Source: JBKQVT01 sp963804825 (GTDB taxonomy: Bacteria > Planctomycetota > Planctomycetia > Pirellulales > Thermoguttaceae). Taken from it: a stretch of 64,000 nucleotides of DNA. The notes below the pieces were generated by a model that was not told where the DNA came from, searched no databases, and saw nothing but the letters and a program-made list of their open reading frames with translations. Where the stretch lies: NCBI GenBank assembly GCA_963804825.1, contig CAWDRV010000003.1, positions 310,001-374,000 of the forward strand. The letters are read 5' to 3'. Of this stretch, positions 9,864 to 18,663 are shown in pieces; position 1 is the stretch's first letter, and every line of letters starts with the position of its first letter. The position numbers were made by a program, and so were the translations under genes.

Positions 9864-11068
9864 ATGGCTGGGTTTGATCCTTATCGGAAATGGCTTGGCA
9901 TCCCGCCCGACGAGCAGCCGCCCAACCATTACCGGTTGTTGGGCATCGGCCTGTTCGAATCGGATCCGGATGTGATCTCCAATGCGTCCGACCGGCAGAT
10001 GTTCCACGTGCGGACTTTTCAGTCGGGGGCCTACGCGGAGATCTCGCAGTTTATCCTCAACGAGTTGTCGGCCGCCCGCGTGTGCCTGCTCGATCCGCAA
10101 CGGAAGGCGGAATACGACCATTGGCTGCGGCAAACCTTGCCCGCCGACCGCTCGATGCCGCCGCGGCCGACGGCCATGCCGCCCGGGGGCGTTCCGGAGG
10201 GCGTCGCGGGAAGTGGATCGCCGGCCTGGTCCTGGTCGGCCCGGACACCGCCCGGCATGATTCCGGAAGGCGGGGCCGCGACCACGTTCAGCGGGTATCC
10301 TTATCCGAATGCGGCGCCTGCGCCGGTTCGCCGGCCATGTCGCCGCCCGGTTCGCCTCCCGCGCCGGCGCCGTGGGCCAATCCGGTGTCGGCATCGGGCA
10401 CTCCGCCCGCGCTGGGCGGCGTCGCCCGGCCGCGCCCCATCGTGGTGGCGCCCCCAGGCGGACAAGACAACGACTTCTTGGCCGCCGTGTCGGCCCCGAT
10501 TCCCCACCACGGTCACCGCCGCAAGAAAAAGGGGTCGCCGGAGGTCATGGGGCTTGGGATTGCCTTGGCGGCGCTCTCTTTCCTGGTGGCCCTCGGTTTC
10601 CTGTTCGCGTTCTTAACTCGCGAGCCGCCTGCCCCGGTCGAGAGCACGCCGGATGCCCCGGCCGCGGAGCAACCGCTGTTCGGACCGGCCGTGCCGGTCA
10701 TCTACAAGCACGTGCCGGCGAAGCCCAAAGACGGCGCGACGAACGAACGTGGCACGGATCGCACGTCCGAACGGGACGACAAACCTGCGTCGCCGCCGCC
10801 GCCCAAGGTCCGCCACGAGGAAACTTTCCCGGACATTCCCGCCCATCCGGGCATGGACCAGCGTGCGTCGTCGCCTTCCCCGCGCGACCTGAATCGCGAC
10901 GACACGCCGCAACCCGGCCCCGGCGCCCCGCACTTTGACGAGTCGGACCCGGACAGCCCGGTGCGCTCCAGCGGTCGCTTCAACGACAACGGCTCGGTCC
11001 GTAGCAGAAAGGATGCGTTGCCGGATTTCTTTCGCCCTCCGCGCTCCCGCAGCGTTCCACGCCCATGA
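9864..11068 (+). CDS. J-domain-like membrane protein, frameshifted
   Basis: Start at MAGFDPYRKWLGI. The first ~100 residues (NHYRLLGIGLFESD...LLDPQRKAEYDHWL) resemble a degenerate DnaJ domain of a type common in planctomycetes; the HPD motif is not evident. A proline-rich linker follows, then one transmembrane helix (GIALAALSFLVALGFLFAFL) and a charged extracytoplasmic tail. The frame shifts near 10330: the first half is in the frame of the start, while the linker and helix are one frame over. The last four bases overlap the kinase start (ATGA), so the two are translationally coupled. Likely a partner of the kinase; substrate unknown. Confidence 0.75.
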
Positions 11069-12633
11069 GTGATGCCGGACAGAAGCCCTCCGACGCGACC
11101 GCGGTCGCCGATCTTTCCGGCCGGCAACTGGGCGACCTGCGGCTGTTGCGGCGGCTGGGCCGAGGGGCCATGGCCGAGGTCTACCTGGCCGAACAGTGCC
11201 GGTTGCAGCGCCGGGTGGCGGTGAAGGTCCTCAAGCCCGCCCTGGCCGAGGACCATACCTATCTGAAGCGCTTCGAGCGGGAAGCGCGGGCGGCCGCGTC
11301 GCTGGTCCATGCCAACATCGTGCAGATCCACGAGGTGGGCCAGGGCGACGGCCTGCACTACATCGTCCAGGAATACGTGGCCGGAATGAATCTCCGCCAG
11401 TGGATCGCCCGGCATGGCCCCGCCGACCTCGGCCGGGCGGTCTCGATCATGCGGCAAACGGCGGCCGCACTGGCCAAGGCGGCCGACGAGGGCGTGGTCC
11501 ACCGCGACATCAAGCCCGAAAACATCATGCTCACGCCGGCGGGCGAAGTGAAAGTGGCCGATTTCGGCCTGGCCCGACTGGCCGGCGATACCCAGGCCAC
11601 CGACCTGACGCAGATCGGCATGACCCTGGGCACGCCCCTGTACATGAGCCCGGAGCAAGTCGAGGGCAAGCCGCTGGATTGCCGCAGCGACCTCTATTCC
11701 TTCGGCGTCACGTGCTATCACATGCTCGCCGGCAATCCGCCGTTTCTGGGCGAGACGGCCCTGGGCGTGGCCGTGCAACACCTGAAGAAAGAACCGCGGT
11801 CGCTGGAAACGCTGCGGCCCGACCTCCCGCCGGCGCTGTGCCGGATCGTTCACAAGATGCTCATCAAGGACCCGGCGGGCCGGTGGCAGTCGCCGCGCGA
11901 GTTGCTCCGCGAGTTGCGCCGCCTCCAGCAGGAATACTGCGCGGACCAAGCCGGCGCGGATTCCGGCGTTTGGGAATCGTCGGCGGCCATGCCGGCCGAC
12001 CCGCGGCTGGAGGCGAGCCGGCAGCTTGCCAGCGTGATGAAAAGCGACGCGGCTGTAACGCCGCCGCGGCGGAGATGGCTGCTGGCCGTCGGGCTGTTGG
12101 CGGCGTTTGTCCTCGGCGGCGCCGCGGCCTGGTTCACCTTGCGGCAGGAGCCGCTGTTGGCCGTCGCGCCCGGCGGACACGTGCGAATTCCCCGCCAGAA
12201 AACCGCCCTGGCCCAGTATTTTTGCGCCAGCCAGATCGGCACCGAGGAGGCCTGGCAGAGCGTGCTGGAATACTTTCCCGAGAAGGAATCCGTCGTCCGC
12301 CGCGCCAAGCAGCAATTGGCCCGCATCTACCTCCTGCGCAACGACGACCGGGCGATGGCGATTTTCGACGAGCTGGCCGCCTCGGCCGACGCCGACAAGG
12401 AGTATCGGGCCTGGGGGCTGGCCGGGAAGATCGGCGTCCTTTCGCTCCAGGGGAAATACCGCGAGTCGGCCGAGGTGCTCGACGAACTATGGCCGATCCG
12501 CGGCGAGCTGCGCGACGAGCAGATGAAGAAGCTGTTGGATCGCGCCATTCACGAGAACCGTTCCCACCTCGCCCCGCAAAGCCGGCAGCAATGGGACCAG
12601 TGGCTGAAGACGGAGTTCCCCCACACGCCGTAA
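11065..12633 (+). CDS. Transmembrane serine/threonine protein kinase (PknB type)
   Basis: 522 residues and intact. The glycine loop LGRGAMAEVY lies at 31-40, the ATP lysine in VAVKVL at about 54, the catalytic loop HRDIKPEN at 146-153 and DFG at 166-168; the P+1 region reads TPLYMSPEQ, so all catalytic residues are present. One transmembrane helix (residues ~335-357) is followed by an external helical region of about 165 residues resembling TPR or other helical sensor modules (YRESAEVLDELWPI). Its start codon overlaps the stop of the J-domain-like gene. It probably phosphorylates cytoplasmic targets in response to an envelope signal; neither is identifiable here. Confidence 0.95.
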   Translation: MSDAGQKPSDATAVADLSGRQLGDLRLLRRLGRGAMAEVYLAEQCRLQRRVAVKVLKPALAEDHTYLKRFEREARAAASLVHANIVQIHEVGQGDGLHYIVQEYVAGMNLRQWIARHGPADLGRAVSIMRQTAAALAKAADEGVVHRDIKPENIMLTPAGEVKVADFGLARLAGDTQATDLTQIGMTLGTPLYMSPEQVEGKPLDCRSDLYSFGVTCYHMLAGNPPFLGETALGVAVQHLKKEPRSLETLRPDLPPALCRIVHKMLIKDPAGRWQSPRELLRELRRLQQEYCADQAGADSGVWESSAAMPADPRLEASRQLASVMKSDAAVTPPRRRWLLAVGLLAAFVLGGAAAWFTLRQEPLLAVAPGGHVRIPRQKTALAQYFCASQIGTEEAWQSVLEYFPEKESVVRRAKQQLARIYLLRNDDRAMAIFDELAASADADKEYRAWGLAGKIGVLSLQGKYRESAEVLDELWPIRGELRDEQMKKLLDRAIHENRSHLAPQSRQQWDQWLKTEFPHTP

Positions 12634-12694
12634 GATGCAGGGTGCAAGTTGTGCTGGCATCCGAACATCCGTAATGTCCCCTTTTCACCTTCGA

Positions 12695-13126
12695 ATGGTC
12701 GATCCGATGAGGCGACAAAGCTACATGGTCAGGACGTTGCTATTATGGACGGCACTGTTCGTGGCGATGTACGCCGGGCTGCGCGCGGCTGATGCCCCCG
12801 TGGGGCTCTTCATTTGGTTGTTTTCATGGGTCGCCGCAGTATGGTGCGCAACGATGCTGTGTAGCGAGCGTGTCGCACGCGGCGTCAGTGCTGCAATATC
12901 CGTTGTCTTTGGGGGCATTGTGGTCGCGCCGGCGGCGATGATGACGATGAGTCCCGGCCCGTCGGTCCTTGAGAACCTCGTCAAGGCAGTCATCTTCGTC
13001 CCGCTCGTCTTCATCCCGTGTGGGATTGGTTTAAGTTACGCAGTTTCGCTCGGAAACTACCTCATCGAGGGGCGACGAGAAGACCGGCGGCAGAAAAGGT
13101 GCGACGGCGACAAGGAAAAGGGATAA
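12695..13126 (+). CDS. Small membrane protein, unknown
   Basis: About 143 residues from MVDPMRRQ; the reading frame is open further upstream, so the start is uncertain. Four hydrophobic segments cover nearly the whole chain (LLLWTALFVAMYAGL, LFIWLFSWVAAVW, ISVVFGGIVVAPAAMM, VIFVPLVFIPCGIGL), with a charged C-terminal tail (EGRREDRRQKRC). No family recognised. A TGTCCCCTTTTCA motif just upstream also precedes the small gene at 63691. Confidence 0.6.
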   Translation: MVDPMRRQSYMVRTLLLWTALFVAMYAGLRAADAPVGLFIWLFSWVAAVWCATMLCSERVARGVSAAISVVFGGIVVAPAAMMTMSPGPSVLENLVKAVIFVPLVFIPCGIGLSYAVSLGNYLIEGRREDRRQKRCDGDKEKG

Positions 13127-13135
13127 AGGGAAGGA

Positions 13136-13291
13136 TAAAGGGGGCAGGCGCATATATTGACGAATTTGGGAAGTTCTGGTAAGGAGGGATAAAGGGGACA
13201 GGCGCATATATTGACGAATTTGGGAAGTTCTGGTAAGAAAGGATAAAGGGGACAGGCGCATATATTGACGAATTTGGGAAGTTCTGGTAAG
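13136..13291. repeat. Three tandem copies of a ~53-bp RAYT-associated repeat
   Basis: Each copy reads AAAGGGGACAGGCGCATATA, TTGACGAATTTGGGAAG, then TTCTGGTAAG. The three copies are nearly identical and lie head to tail directly before the RAYT transposase. An inverted copy of the first 25 bases lies beyond the gene at 13997. Confidence 0.9.
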
Positions 13292-13300
13292 GTTGCGGTC

Positions 13301-13972
13301 ATGCCTCGAATCGCAAGGGTCGCGCCGGGGGGAATGGTCTTCCATGTGCTCAATCGCGGCGTGGGGCGAATGCAGATCTTCCGGGCTGAGAAGGACTACG
13401 ACGCCTTTCATCGCGTGGTGGAAGAGACGCTCCGCGTGGCGCCGATCCGCATCTGTGCCTATTGCTGGATGCCGAATCACTGGCACTTCGTCTTATGGCC
13501 CCAACGCGACGGGGACCTCTCTCGATTCCTACAGCGGATGGCCAATGTGCATACCCAACGCTGGCAACGGGCGAAGCTTTGCGTTGGCTACGGACACCTG
13601 TACCAGGGACGGTTCAAGTCATTCCCGATCGAAAGCGACGAACACTTCTATCGCGTGGCGCGGTACGTCGAGCGGAATGCTTTGCGGGCCGCACTGGTCG
13701 AGCACGCGGAGGATTGGAAGTGGGGAAGTCTGCGGCAGCGTGCAGGGGCGGCGCACGGCCCGTTACTGGCCGATTGGCCGTTGCCCGAGCCGTCCGACTG
13801 GATCGGACAAGTCAACAGGCCACAGACGGAAGAGGAGTTGGAATCGATCCGCCGATGCGTTCGTCGCGGGAGTCCTTACGGCAACGTCACCTGGGTCGAA
13901 CAGGCGGCCGCGCAGCTCGGCTTGCAATCGACGCTCCACCGTCGTGGCCGCCCACGCAGCAGTCATCCGTGA
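13301..13972 (+). CDS. REP-associated tyrosine transposase (RAYT, IS200-like HUH enzyme)
   Basis: 223 residues from MPRIARVAPGG. The HUH metal-binding pair is in NHWHF (His60, His62) and the nucleophilic tyrosine is in RYVERNALRA (Tyr122). Family pattern YQGRFKSFPI and the C-terminal WKWGSL region are also present. RAYTs are single-copy Y1 transposases that act on nearby palindromic repeats. Here three direct repeats sit immediately upstream and one inverted copy just downstream, the expected RAYT-REP unit. It inserted beside, or into, a MacB-like permease gene whose 3' end survives downstream. Confidence 0.92.
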   Translation: MPRIARVAPGGMVFHVLNRGVGRMQIFRAEKDYDAFHRVVEETLRVAPIRICAYCWMPNHWHFVLWPQRDGDLSRFLQRMANVHTQRWQRAKLCVGYGHLYQGRFKSFPIESDEHFYRVARYVERNALRAALVEHAEDWKWGSLRQRAGAAHGPLLADWPLPEPSDWIGQVNRPQTEEELESIRRCVRRGSPYGNVTWVEQAAAQLGLQSTLHRRGRPRSSHP

Positions 13973-13996
13973 ACCAGCCACAATACGCATACTACC

Positions 13997-14021
13997 CAAT
14001 ATATGCGCCTGTCCCCTTTAT
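13997..14021 (-). repeat. Inverted copy of the RAYT-associated repeat
   Basis: The sequence is the reverse complement of ATAAAGGGGACAGGCGCATA plus TATTG, the 5' part of the three upstream copies. It marks the right edge of the RAYT unit. Confidence 0.88.
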
Positions 14022-14033
14022 TCTCCTTTATTC

Positions 14034-14140
14034 TTCTATCGCGGTCGCAGTCTCGGTTACGGTGGGCATCACGTTCGGGTACTATCCTGCCTGGAAGGCA
14101 TCGCGGCTGAATCCGATCGAATGCGCTACGCTACGAATGA
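14034..14140 (+). pseudogene. 3' remnant of a MacB/FtsX-type ABC transporter permease
   Basis: Translation gives VTVGITFGYYPAWKASRLN followed by PIE, the hallmark end of MacB-like permeases. A one-base shift then restores ALRYE and stop, the canonical terminus of the family. Nothing of the rest of the permease is present; the RAYT unit ends a few bases upstream, so the gene was truncated by or before that insertion. Confidence 0.8.
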
Positions 14141-14161
14141 CAAACCCCCGCATTTTGGAGA

Positions 14162-14680
14162 ATGTCCGTGAGCAAGTTCATCGAGTTCGTCAACCAGAAG
14201 TTTCCTACGGTGTTTCCCTTCGTCTTCCGTAGGACCTCCCGATTTCTGCGCCACTTTTTTCCCTACAATCCGACCGTGGTGGAAGAAGAGGACGGCGCGG
14301 AATGGCTCGTCGTCCGACCTTCCTTGATCCCCGAGGCGGGCAACGGACTGTTCGTCACTCAGTTCTGCCCTGCCGGTACGGTCCTCTGCGAATACAAGGG
14401 AACCCGACTGACCGGCCTGCAACTGCTGCGCACGCGGGATTGGACCTACATCGCCTGTTATAAATTCGACTTCTGGATCGACGCGAAATATCACCCCAAG
14501 GTCAAAGCGCGTTTCATCAATCACCACTTCGATCCGAGCAAACGGAACGTGCGATGGGATGAGCGAGACGGCAGAGTCTTCTATGTGGCCGAGAGGGATA
14601 TTTTGCCCGAGGAAGAACTCTACTCGGACTACACCGACGAACATTTTGAAAACAAGCGGTACTTTGACGGACTTGGCTGA
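14162..14680 (+). CDS. SET-domain protein (putative lysine methyltransferase)
   Basis: 172 residues. The SET N-terminal motif is seen in SLIPEAGNGLFVTQFCPAG, the cofactor-binding stretch in ARFINHHFDPSKRNVRW (equivalent of the RFINHxCxPN motif) and the C-terminal pseudoknot motif in EELYSDYTDEHF. Cysteine-rich pre- or post-SET regions are absent, as in other stand-alone bacterial SET proteins. The enzyme should transfer methyl from S-adenosylmethionine to a protein lysine; the target is unknown. It starts 22 bases after the permease remnant, next to the RAYT unit, so recent shuffling of this locus is likely. Confidence 0.85.
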   Translation: MSVSKFIEFVNQKFPTVFPFVFRRTSRFLRHFFPYNPTVVEEEDGAEWLVVRPSLIPEAGNGLFVTQFCPAGTVLCEYKGTRLTGLQLLRTRDWTYIACYKFDFWIDAKYHPKVKARFINHHFDPSKRNVRWDERDGRVFYVAERDILPEEELYSDYTDEHFENKRYFDGLG

Positions 14681-14800
14681 CGTTGGATCGCTGGCCACCC
14701 CTCGGCCCAGAGAGACATTCTGCTGGGATTTTTCGCTTTGGTGCCAATCCCGAAGGGAAGGAAGGGCCACCCCTATCGGTGCGACGGCCAGGTCGTCACC

Positions 14801-15646
14801 TCATAGCCCCTCCAGTGCGGCGGCGATCACGCCGACAATCCGCCGGGCGTCGAATTGCACCGCGGCCGCCTCGCTCACCCGACGGCGATCCAACTGCCGA
14901 CATCCGGCCACCGCCTCCAGACAGGATTGCGCGTCCAACCGCTCGACCACCGCGCCGGTGCGGCCGGGCTCGACGAACGGCGCTCCCCGCGAAATTCCCA
15001 CCGCCGGACAGCCGGACAACAAGATTTCGGCCAACGCCAACGGCCCGCGATCGTCGTCGGACAGGTAAAGGCAACATCGCGAGCGGCGGGCCACGGCCCA
15101 CAATTGCTCGCGGCGGTAGCGGCCATAGCGGATGCGTGCGTGCCGCGGCCAGGCCCGCTGCAACCGGGCCACCGTCGCCGCGTTGACGCCCGACTTCTCG
15201 TAGATCAACAGGTCGTATTGCGGCGGCAGCGGGCCGCCGGGCCGCGGATGGATCGGATACGGCCAGACCACGATCGGCGCGCGGTTGGCCGGGCCGCGAC
15301 AGCCCTCGATGAGCCGCCGATACCACTCCGATTCGGTGAACAGCAGCCGGCAACTGGCCGCGTCGCAGATTTCGCGCTCCGCCTGGACGCGGCACGGCTG
15401 GCGGCTGTGCTCGAAGAGGACGTTCGGCCCGGCGACGAACGGCGTTCCGGTCCGGCGCACAGTGCGGCGGTCTCGCGGTCTTCCCAGCACCAGAACCAGG
15501 GGATTTCGCCGGGCCCGAGCGGGCCGCCGATCTTCAGCCACGCGGGCGCAAATTGCCGCAGCGCCGCGTTGCAGGGCGAATTGGCCGTTGCCCGGCCCGC
15601 GCCCGGTCGGCGCCGGGACCGCGCGAATCAAGCGAATCGTGGCCAT
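14801..15646 (-). CDS. Glycosyltransferase group-1-like protein, compensating frameshifts
   Basis: 281 residues as read. The C-terminal half has a GT-B look: YDLLIYEKSG, SDDDRGPLALAEILLSGCPA and the glycine- and glutamate-containing GAPFVEPGRTGAVVE. In the stretch about 15465-15570 the neighbouring frame reads far better (ALRQFAPAWLKIGGPLG, then EIPWFWCWED), so two opposite one-base errors probably scramble about 35 residues. It begins one base after the stop of the next glycosyltransferase and is the last gene of a three-gene operon. Acceptor unknown. Confidence 0.7.
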   Translation of the reverse strand: MATIRLIRAVPAPTGRGPGNGQFALQRGAAAICARVAEDRRPARARRNPLVLVLGRPRDRRTVRRTGTPFVAGPNVLFEHSRQPCRVQAEREICDAASCRLLFTESEWYRRLIEGCRGPANRAPIVVWPYPIHPRPGGPLPPQYDLLIYEKSGVNAATVARLQRAWPRHARIRYGRYRREQLWAVARRSRCCLYLSDDDRGPLALAEILLSGCPAVGISRGAPFVEPGRTGAVVERLDAQSCLEAVAGCRQLDRRRVSEAAAVQFDARRIVGVIAAALEGL

Positions 15647-16366
15647 TCAGAACACCCGCGGAAAAACGCCGGGCAGGATGCGCGGAGGATCGAGGTCCAG
15701 GCCGTCGGCGGGAACGATCCGCAATCGGGCCTTCTCCGCCCGGACCGCGCCCAGCCGCCGATACCCGTCGCCGCCCATGCCCGACAGATGCCAGCCGTCG
15801 CCGCTCCAACAGTAAACGTAAAAGGGCGGGAAGCCCAACGCGCAGGGGTCGGCCTGCGTGGCGCCGGCGCGGACCATCCGCCGGGCCAGGGCCTGGTCTT
15901 CGCCGTTGTCGATGGCCGGGTAGCCGCCGGCTTGCCGGAACAGCTCGCGGCGATAGGCCCAGCCGCCGTGAAACAGCCCGCCGGTCCGATGTTGCCGGAG
16001 GCTGCCGTCCGGTTGCGGGTGGAGGACCAGCGAGGGGCGCGACCAGTCGGCCTGCCGCAGCGCCGCCGCGGAGGCCGACAGCGCCCAGGGCAGGTAAAGA
16101 TCGTCGTCGTCCCAGACGGCCAGGGCTTCGACGTCGTCGCCGACCAGGGCGGCGGCCGCGTTGCGTTTTTCGCCGAGGGTGGGAAAACGTTTCGGCACGG
16201 AAACAAGCCGCCAGCCCTCGCCCGACTGGTTGGCATATTGACCGGCGTCGTCGAGAATGACCAATTCCCGCCGTGCGGCGGGATAGTCCTGGCGGAGGAA
16301 GCAGTGGATCATGCGGCCGAGTTGCCGGGGACGCAGATAGGTGACGCAGACGGCGGCGATCTTCAA
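15647..16366 (-). CDS. Glycosyltransferase family 2-like protein
   Basis: About 240 residues. Start is a TTG whose bases overlap the upstream TGA, giving LKIAAVCVTYLRPRQL. The GT-A features are clear: nucleotide-binding start VCVTYLRP, PTLGEKRNAA, the metal-binding VWDDDDLYLP and a later GEDQALARRM. It should transfer a sugar from a nucleotide donor to an envelope glycan or other acceptor in the cytoplasm. Middle gene of the glycosyltransferase operon. Confidence 0.8.
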   Translation of the reverse strand: MKIAAVCVTYLRPRQLGRMIHCFLRQDYPAARRELVILDDAGQYANQSGEGWRLVSVPKRFPTLGEKRNAAAALVGDDVEALAVWDDDDLYLPWALSASAAALRQADWSRPSLVLHPQPDGSLRQHRTGGLFHGGWAYRRELFRQAGGYPAIDNGEDQALARRMVRAGATQADPCALGFPPFYVYCWSGDGWHLSGMGGDGYRRLGAVRAEKARLRIVPADGLDLDPPRILPGVFPRVF

Positions 16367-17413
16367 GGCATCTCCTCCCGTTCCAGGCTCTCCAGCAGTT
16401 CCTGCCATTGCGACCAGAGGACGCGGGGATCGGACAGTTCGGTCGTCAGGGCGCGTCGGGCGCGGCGGACCAGCGCAGCCGGTGCGCTTCGTCGTAGGCC
16501 AAACGCGCGGCGTAATACGCGAATTCGTCCTCCGTGCGGCAGAGATAACCGGTCCGGCCGTGGCGGAGCATTTCCAGCCAGCCGCCCTTGGCATCGACGA
16601 CCAAGGGGACGCCGGCGGCCATGGCTTCCAAGCCGACCCGCGGCCAGTTTTCGACCGCCGCGGCATTCGACTGGACCAGGACGTGCAGCGATTGGAGGAA
16701 CGTCGCCACGGGCGTTGCCTCCGGCCGGGAGACAGTCGGCCCAAGCCGGCGGCGGGCCGAGCCGGGCCTGGACATCCTGTTTCCAGCCCAGCACGCGGGC
16801 CCGGATCGGATGGGGAATCCGCCCGTACATTCTCCACAGCGTGGGCGAGAACTTGTCGGGATCGGCCCGGCTGACGCGGCCGACGACCAAGACCTCGCCC
16901 GCCCGATGCGGCAGCGGCTGGAAGGGGATTTCCTCGGCGTCCATCGCGCCGCGGATGATCCGCCCCTGGCGATCGTTGATATCCATAGCGGCGGAGTTGG
17001 GGGACGAGTTGATCGTGCTGGTAGCGGCTTTGGAAGACGTGCCGGTCGAACGGCCCGCAGCGCCGATAGTGCAGCCGCTCTTGGGGAAAGAGCCAGTTCA
17101 TGCAGCCGAGCCAGACCGTGCGGCAACCGAGCCGGCGAACGCGGTCGGCAACGGCCAGGAACTTCGTGTTGCAGAACGAGACGACGACGCCGCCGGCCAG
17201 GCGCGGCACGCGCGGCAACTCGTCGGGAGGGCACTGGATCGTGCGGCAGCCGAGCTCGTCGAGCCGGGCCTGCCACGCGGCGTCGGCCTGCCACGTGGGC
17301 AGCAAGGTGATGCCCAGCCCGAAACGCCGCCACAGTTTGACGGTGTGCCAAAGCTCGGTGTTGGCTCCACCGATCTCGGAAGGGTAGCCGAGGATGAAAA
17401 GGTGGTCGATCAT
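16363..17413 (-). CDS. Glycosyltransferase family 4-like protein, several frameshifts
   Basis: Starts at MIDHLFILGYPSEIGGANTE, a typical GT4 N-terminus with the glycine-rich IGGANTE loop. The coding track changes frame near 16990 (to EEIPFQPLPHRAGEVLVVGR), near 16700 (to the nucleotide-sugar region NWPRVGLEAMAAGVPLVV) and near 16440 (to the end SLEREEMP). Joined, the protein would have about 350 residues with both GT-B domains. The three breaks are best explained as sequence errors, because conserved motifs survive in every segment. First gene of the operon; its 5' side faces the phage module. Confidence 0.7.
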
Positions 17414-17441
17414 GGTGCGCAGGCGTGAGATGGCGAAACTT

Positions 17442-17516
17442 GTGGGGTGGGGCTCGCTTCGCTCGACCCACCCTACAACTACAACTTTCACCTTGTCCGG
17501 AGGCTAACGCCTCCGG
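17442..17516. repeat. Two hairpins between phage module and glycosyltransferase operon
   Basis: The first, about 17442-17475, pairs GGTGGGGCTCG with CGACCCACC. The second, 17497-17516, is the 20-base palindrome CCGGAGGCTAACGCCTCCGG. The second begins six bases past the stop of the last phage-module gene (minus strand), so the pair may terminate module transcription. No T tract follows. Confidence 0.7.
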
Positions 17517-17521
17517 CTCGA

Positions 17522-18623
17522 CTAGTGTTGCACCGGATCGCCGATCGTGACCCACGGCGGCAGTTGAATCTGTTGCGTCGTGTAGTGGAGCGTGTAGATC
17601 TGGGTCTGGAAATTGATCGAGAGCGTCACTCCGGTCACGACGTCCAGGTTCTGGTATCGCGTGGTGAAGTCGGCGGCGAGGATGGTCCAACGGTCTTCCT
17701 GCCGATCGTAGGAGACGATGACCTTTTCGCCGCACTTGATGTCGGGATGAAACCAGTTTTCCGCGAGGACTTGCTGGCCGCTATCGACCAGCTCTCCGCT
17801 CGGGTAGTCGAGCCACCACAGGTTGACGCGGCCTTTGCTGCCCGGCGGAAGATCGTCATACGCGGTGGCCTCGGCGAGGAGCTTGAACTGGTCGGACAGG
17901 AATTCCCATTGCTGCCGGACGGGACTCCAGATCACGTAGGCGTGAGTGCCGCCGTGCTGGAGCGGCCCCGGCTGCGTACCGGGGGCTTCCTGGCCCGCTC
18001 GGCCGACGCCGAAACCGCCGAGATACCCGTCCGGACGGTAGACGGTGATCGGCGATTGCGACGGGGCGTCGCTTGGGACGGCCTGGACCTGGCATTGGGT
18101 CGGCATGAGCGTGCCTTGGAGTTCCACCCGCCAAATATTCAGGGCCGGCGCTTCGATCTCCCAACGGCCGCTCTGGCGGTTCCACTGGCAATAGACGCGA
18201 TCGCCGGTGGCGAACGTGGGCGTGCCATAGGCATAGCCGTCGCTGTTGCAGGGGGCCGCCGGATGCCAGACGACCACTTCCTGGGAAAACTCGGTGCCGC
18301 CGTACGTGCAGATCGGATTGCCTTCCGCGTCGACGTCCTCCGTGCTCTGTTGCCAGCACCATACCATCTTGGCCTTGGCAAAGGGCGTCGGCTGGCGATC
18401 GAAATGGTCGTCGGGAGCGTTCTGGAGGTCCGGGTAGGTCATGTCCTCGGTGAGCTCGAAGATCGCCAGGTGCGTTTGCGGCGGGCCCTGGAAAGTGACG
18501 CCGGACGCCCCGTACTGGGCTTCCTGCGCCGCGCCCGGACGGCTCAAGGCGTTCGACGCGCTCCACCAACTCGTTGCGACCGTCGTCGGACGCGCCGCCG
18601 CTTTTCGCGCGACTGATCGTCAT
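17522..18623 (-). CDS. Phage-module distal protein, unknown, frameshifted
   Basis: Starts at MTISRAKSGGASDDGRNELV after GAGAGG. The frame shifts near 18545 from NELVERVERLE to SRPGAAQEAQYG. About 366 residues if joined. It contains two weakly similar halves (GTPTFATGDRVYCQWN, DLPPGSKGRVNLWW) that look like small beta-barrel modules. No database family recognised. Last gene of the module, where tail-fibre, baseplate or adhesin genes usually sit. Confidence 0.6.
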
Positions 18624-18663
18624 GGTCCTCTCGCTTTCTCGCGTGTGCGATTGCGGCCCGGCA

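Noticed and set aside
13136..13291. Tandem repeats as a CRISPR array
   Set aside because: Units are contiguous with no unique spacers and belong to a RAYT-REP unit.
14855..17428. 857-residue plus-strand reading frame
   Set aside because: Arginine/proline-rich shadow opposite three glycosyltransferase genes; no motif. The same holds for the long frames opposite lnt (39539-41284) and metG (48138-49724).
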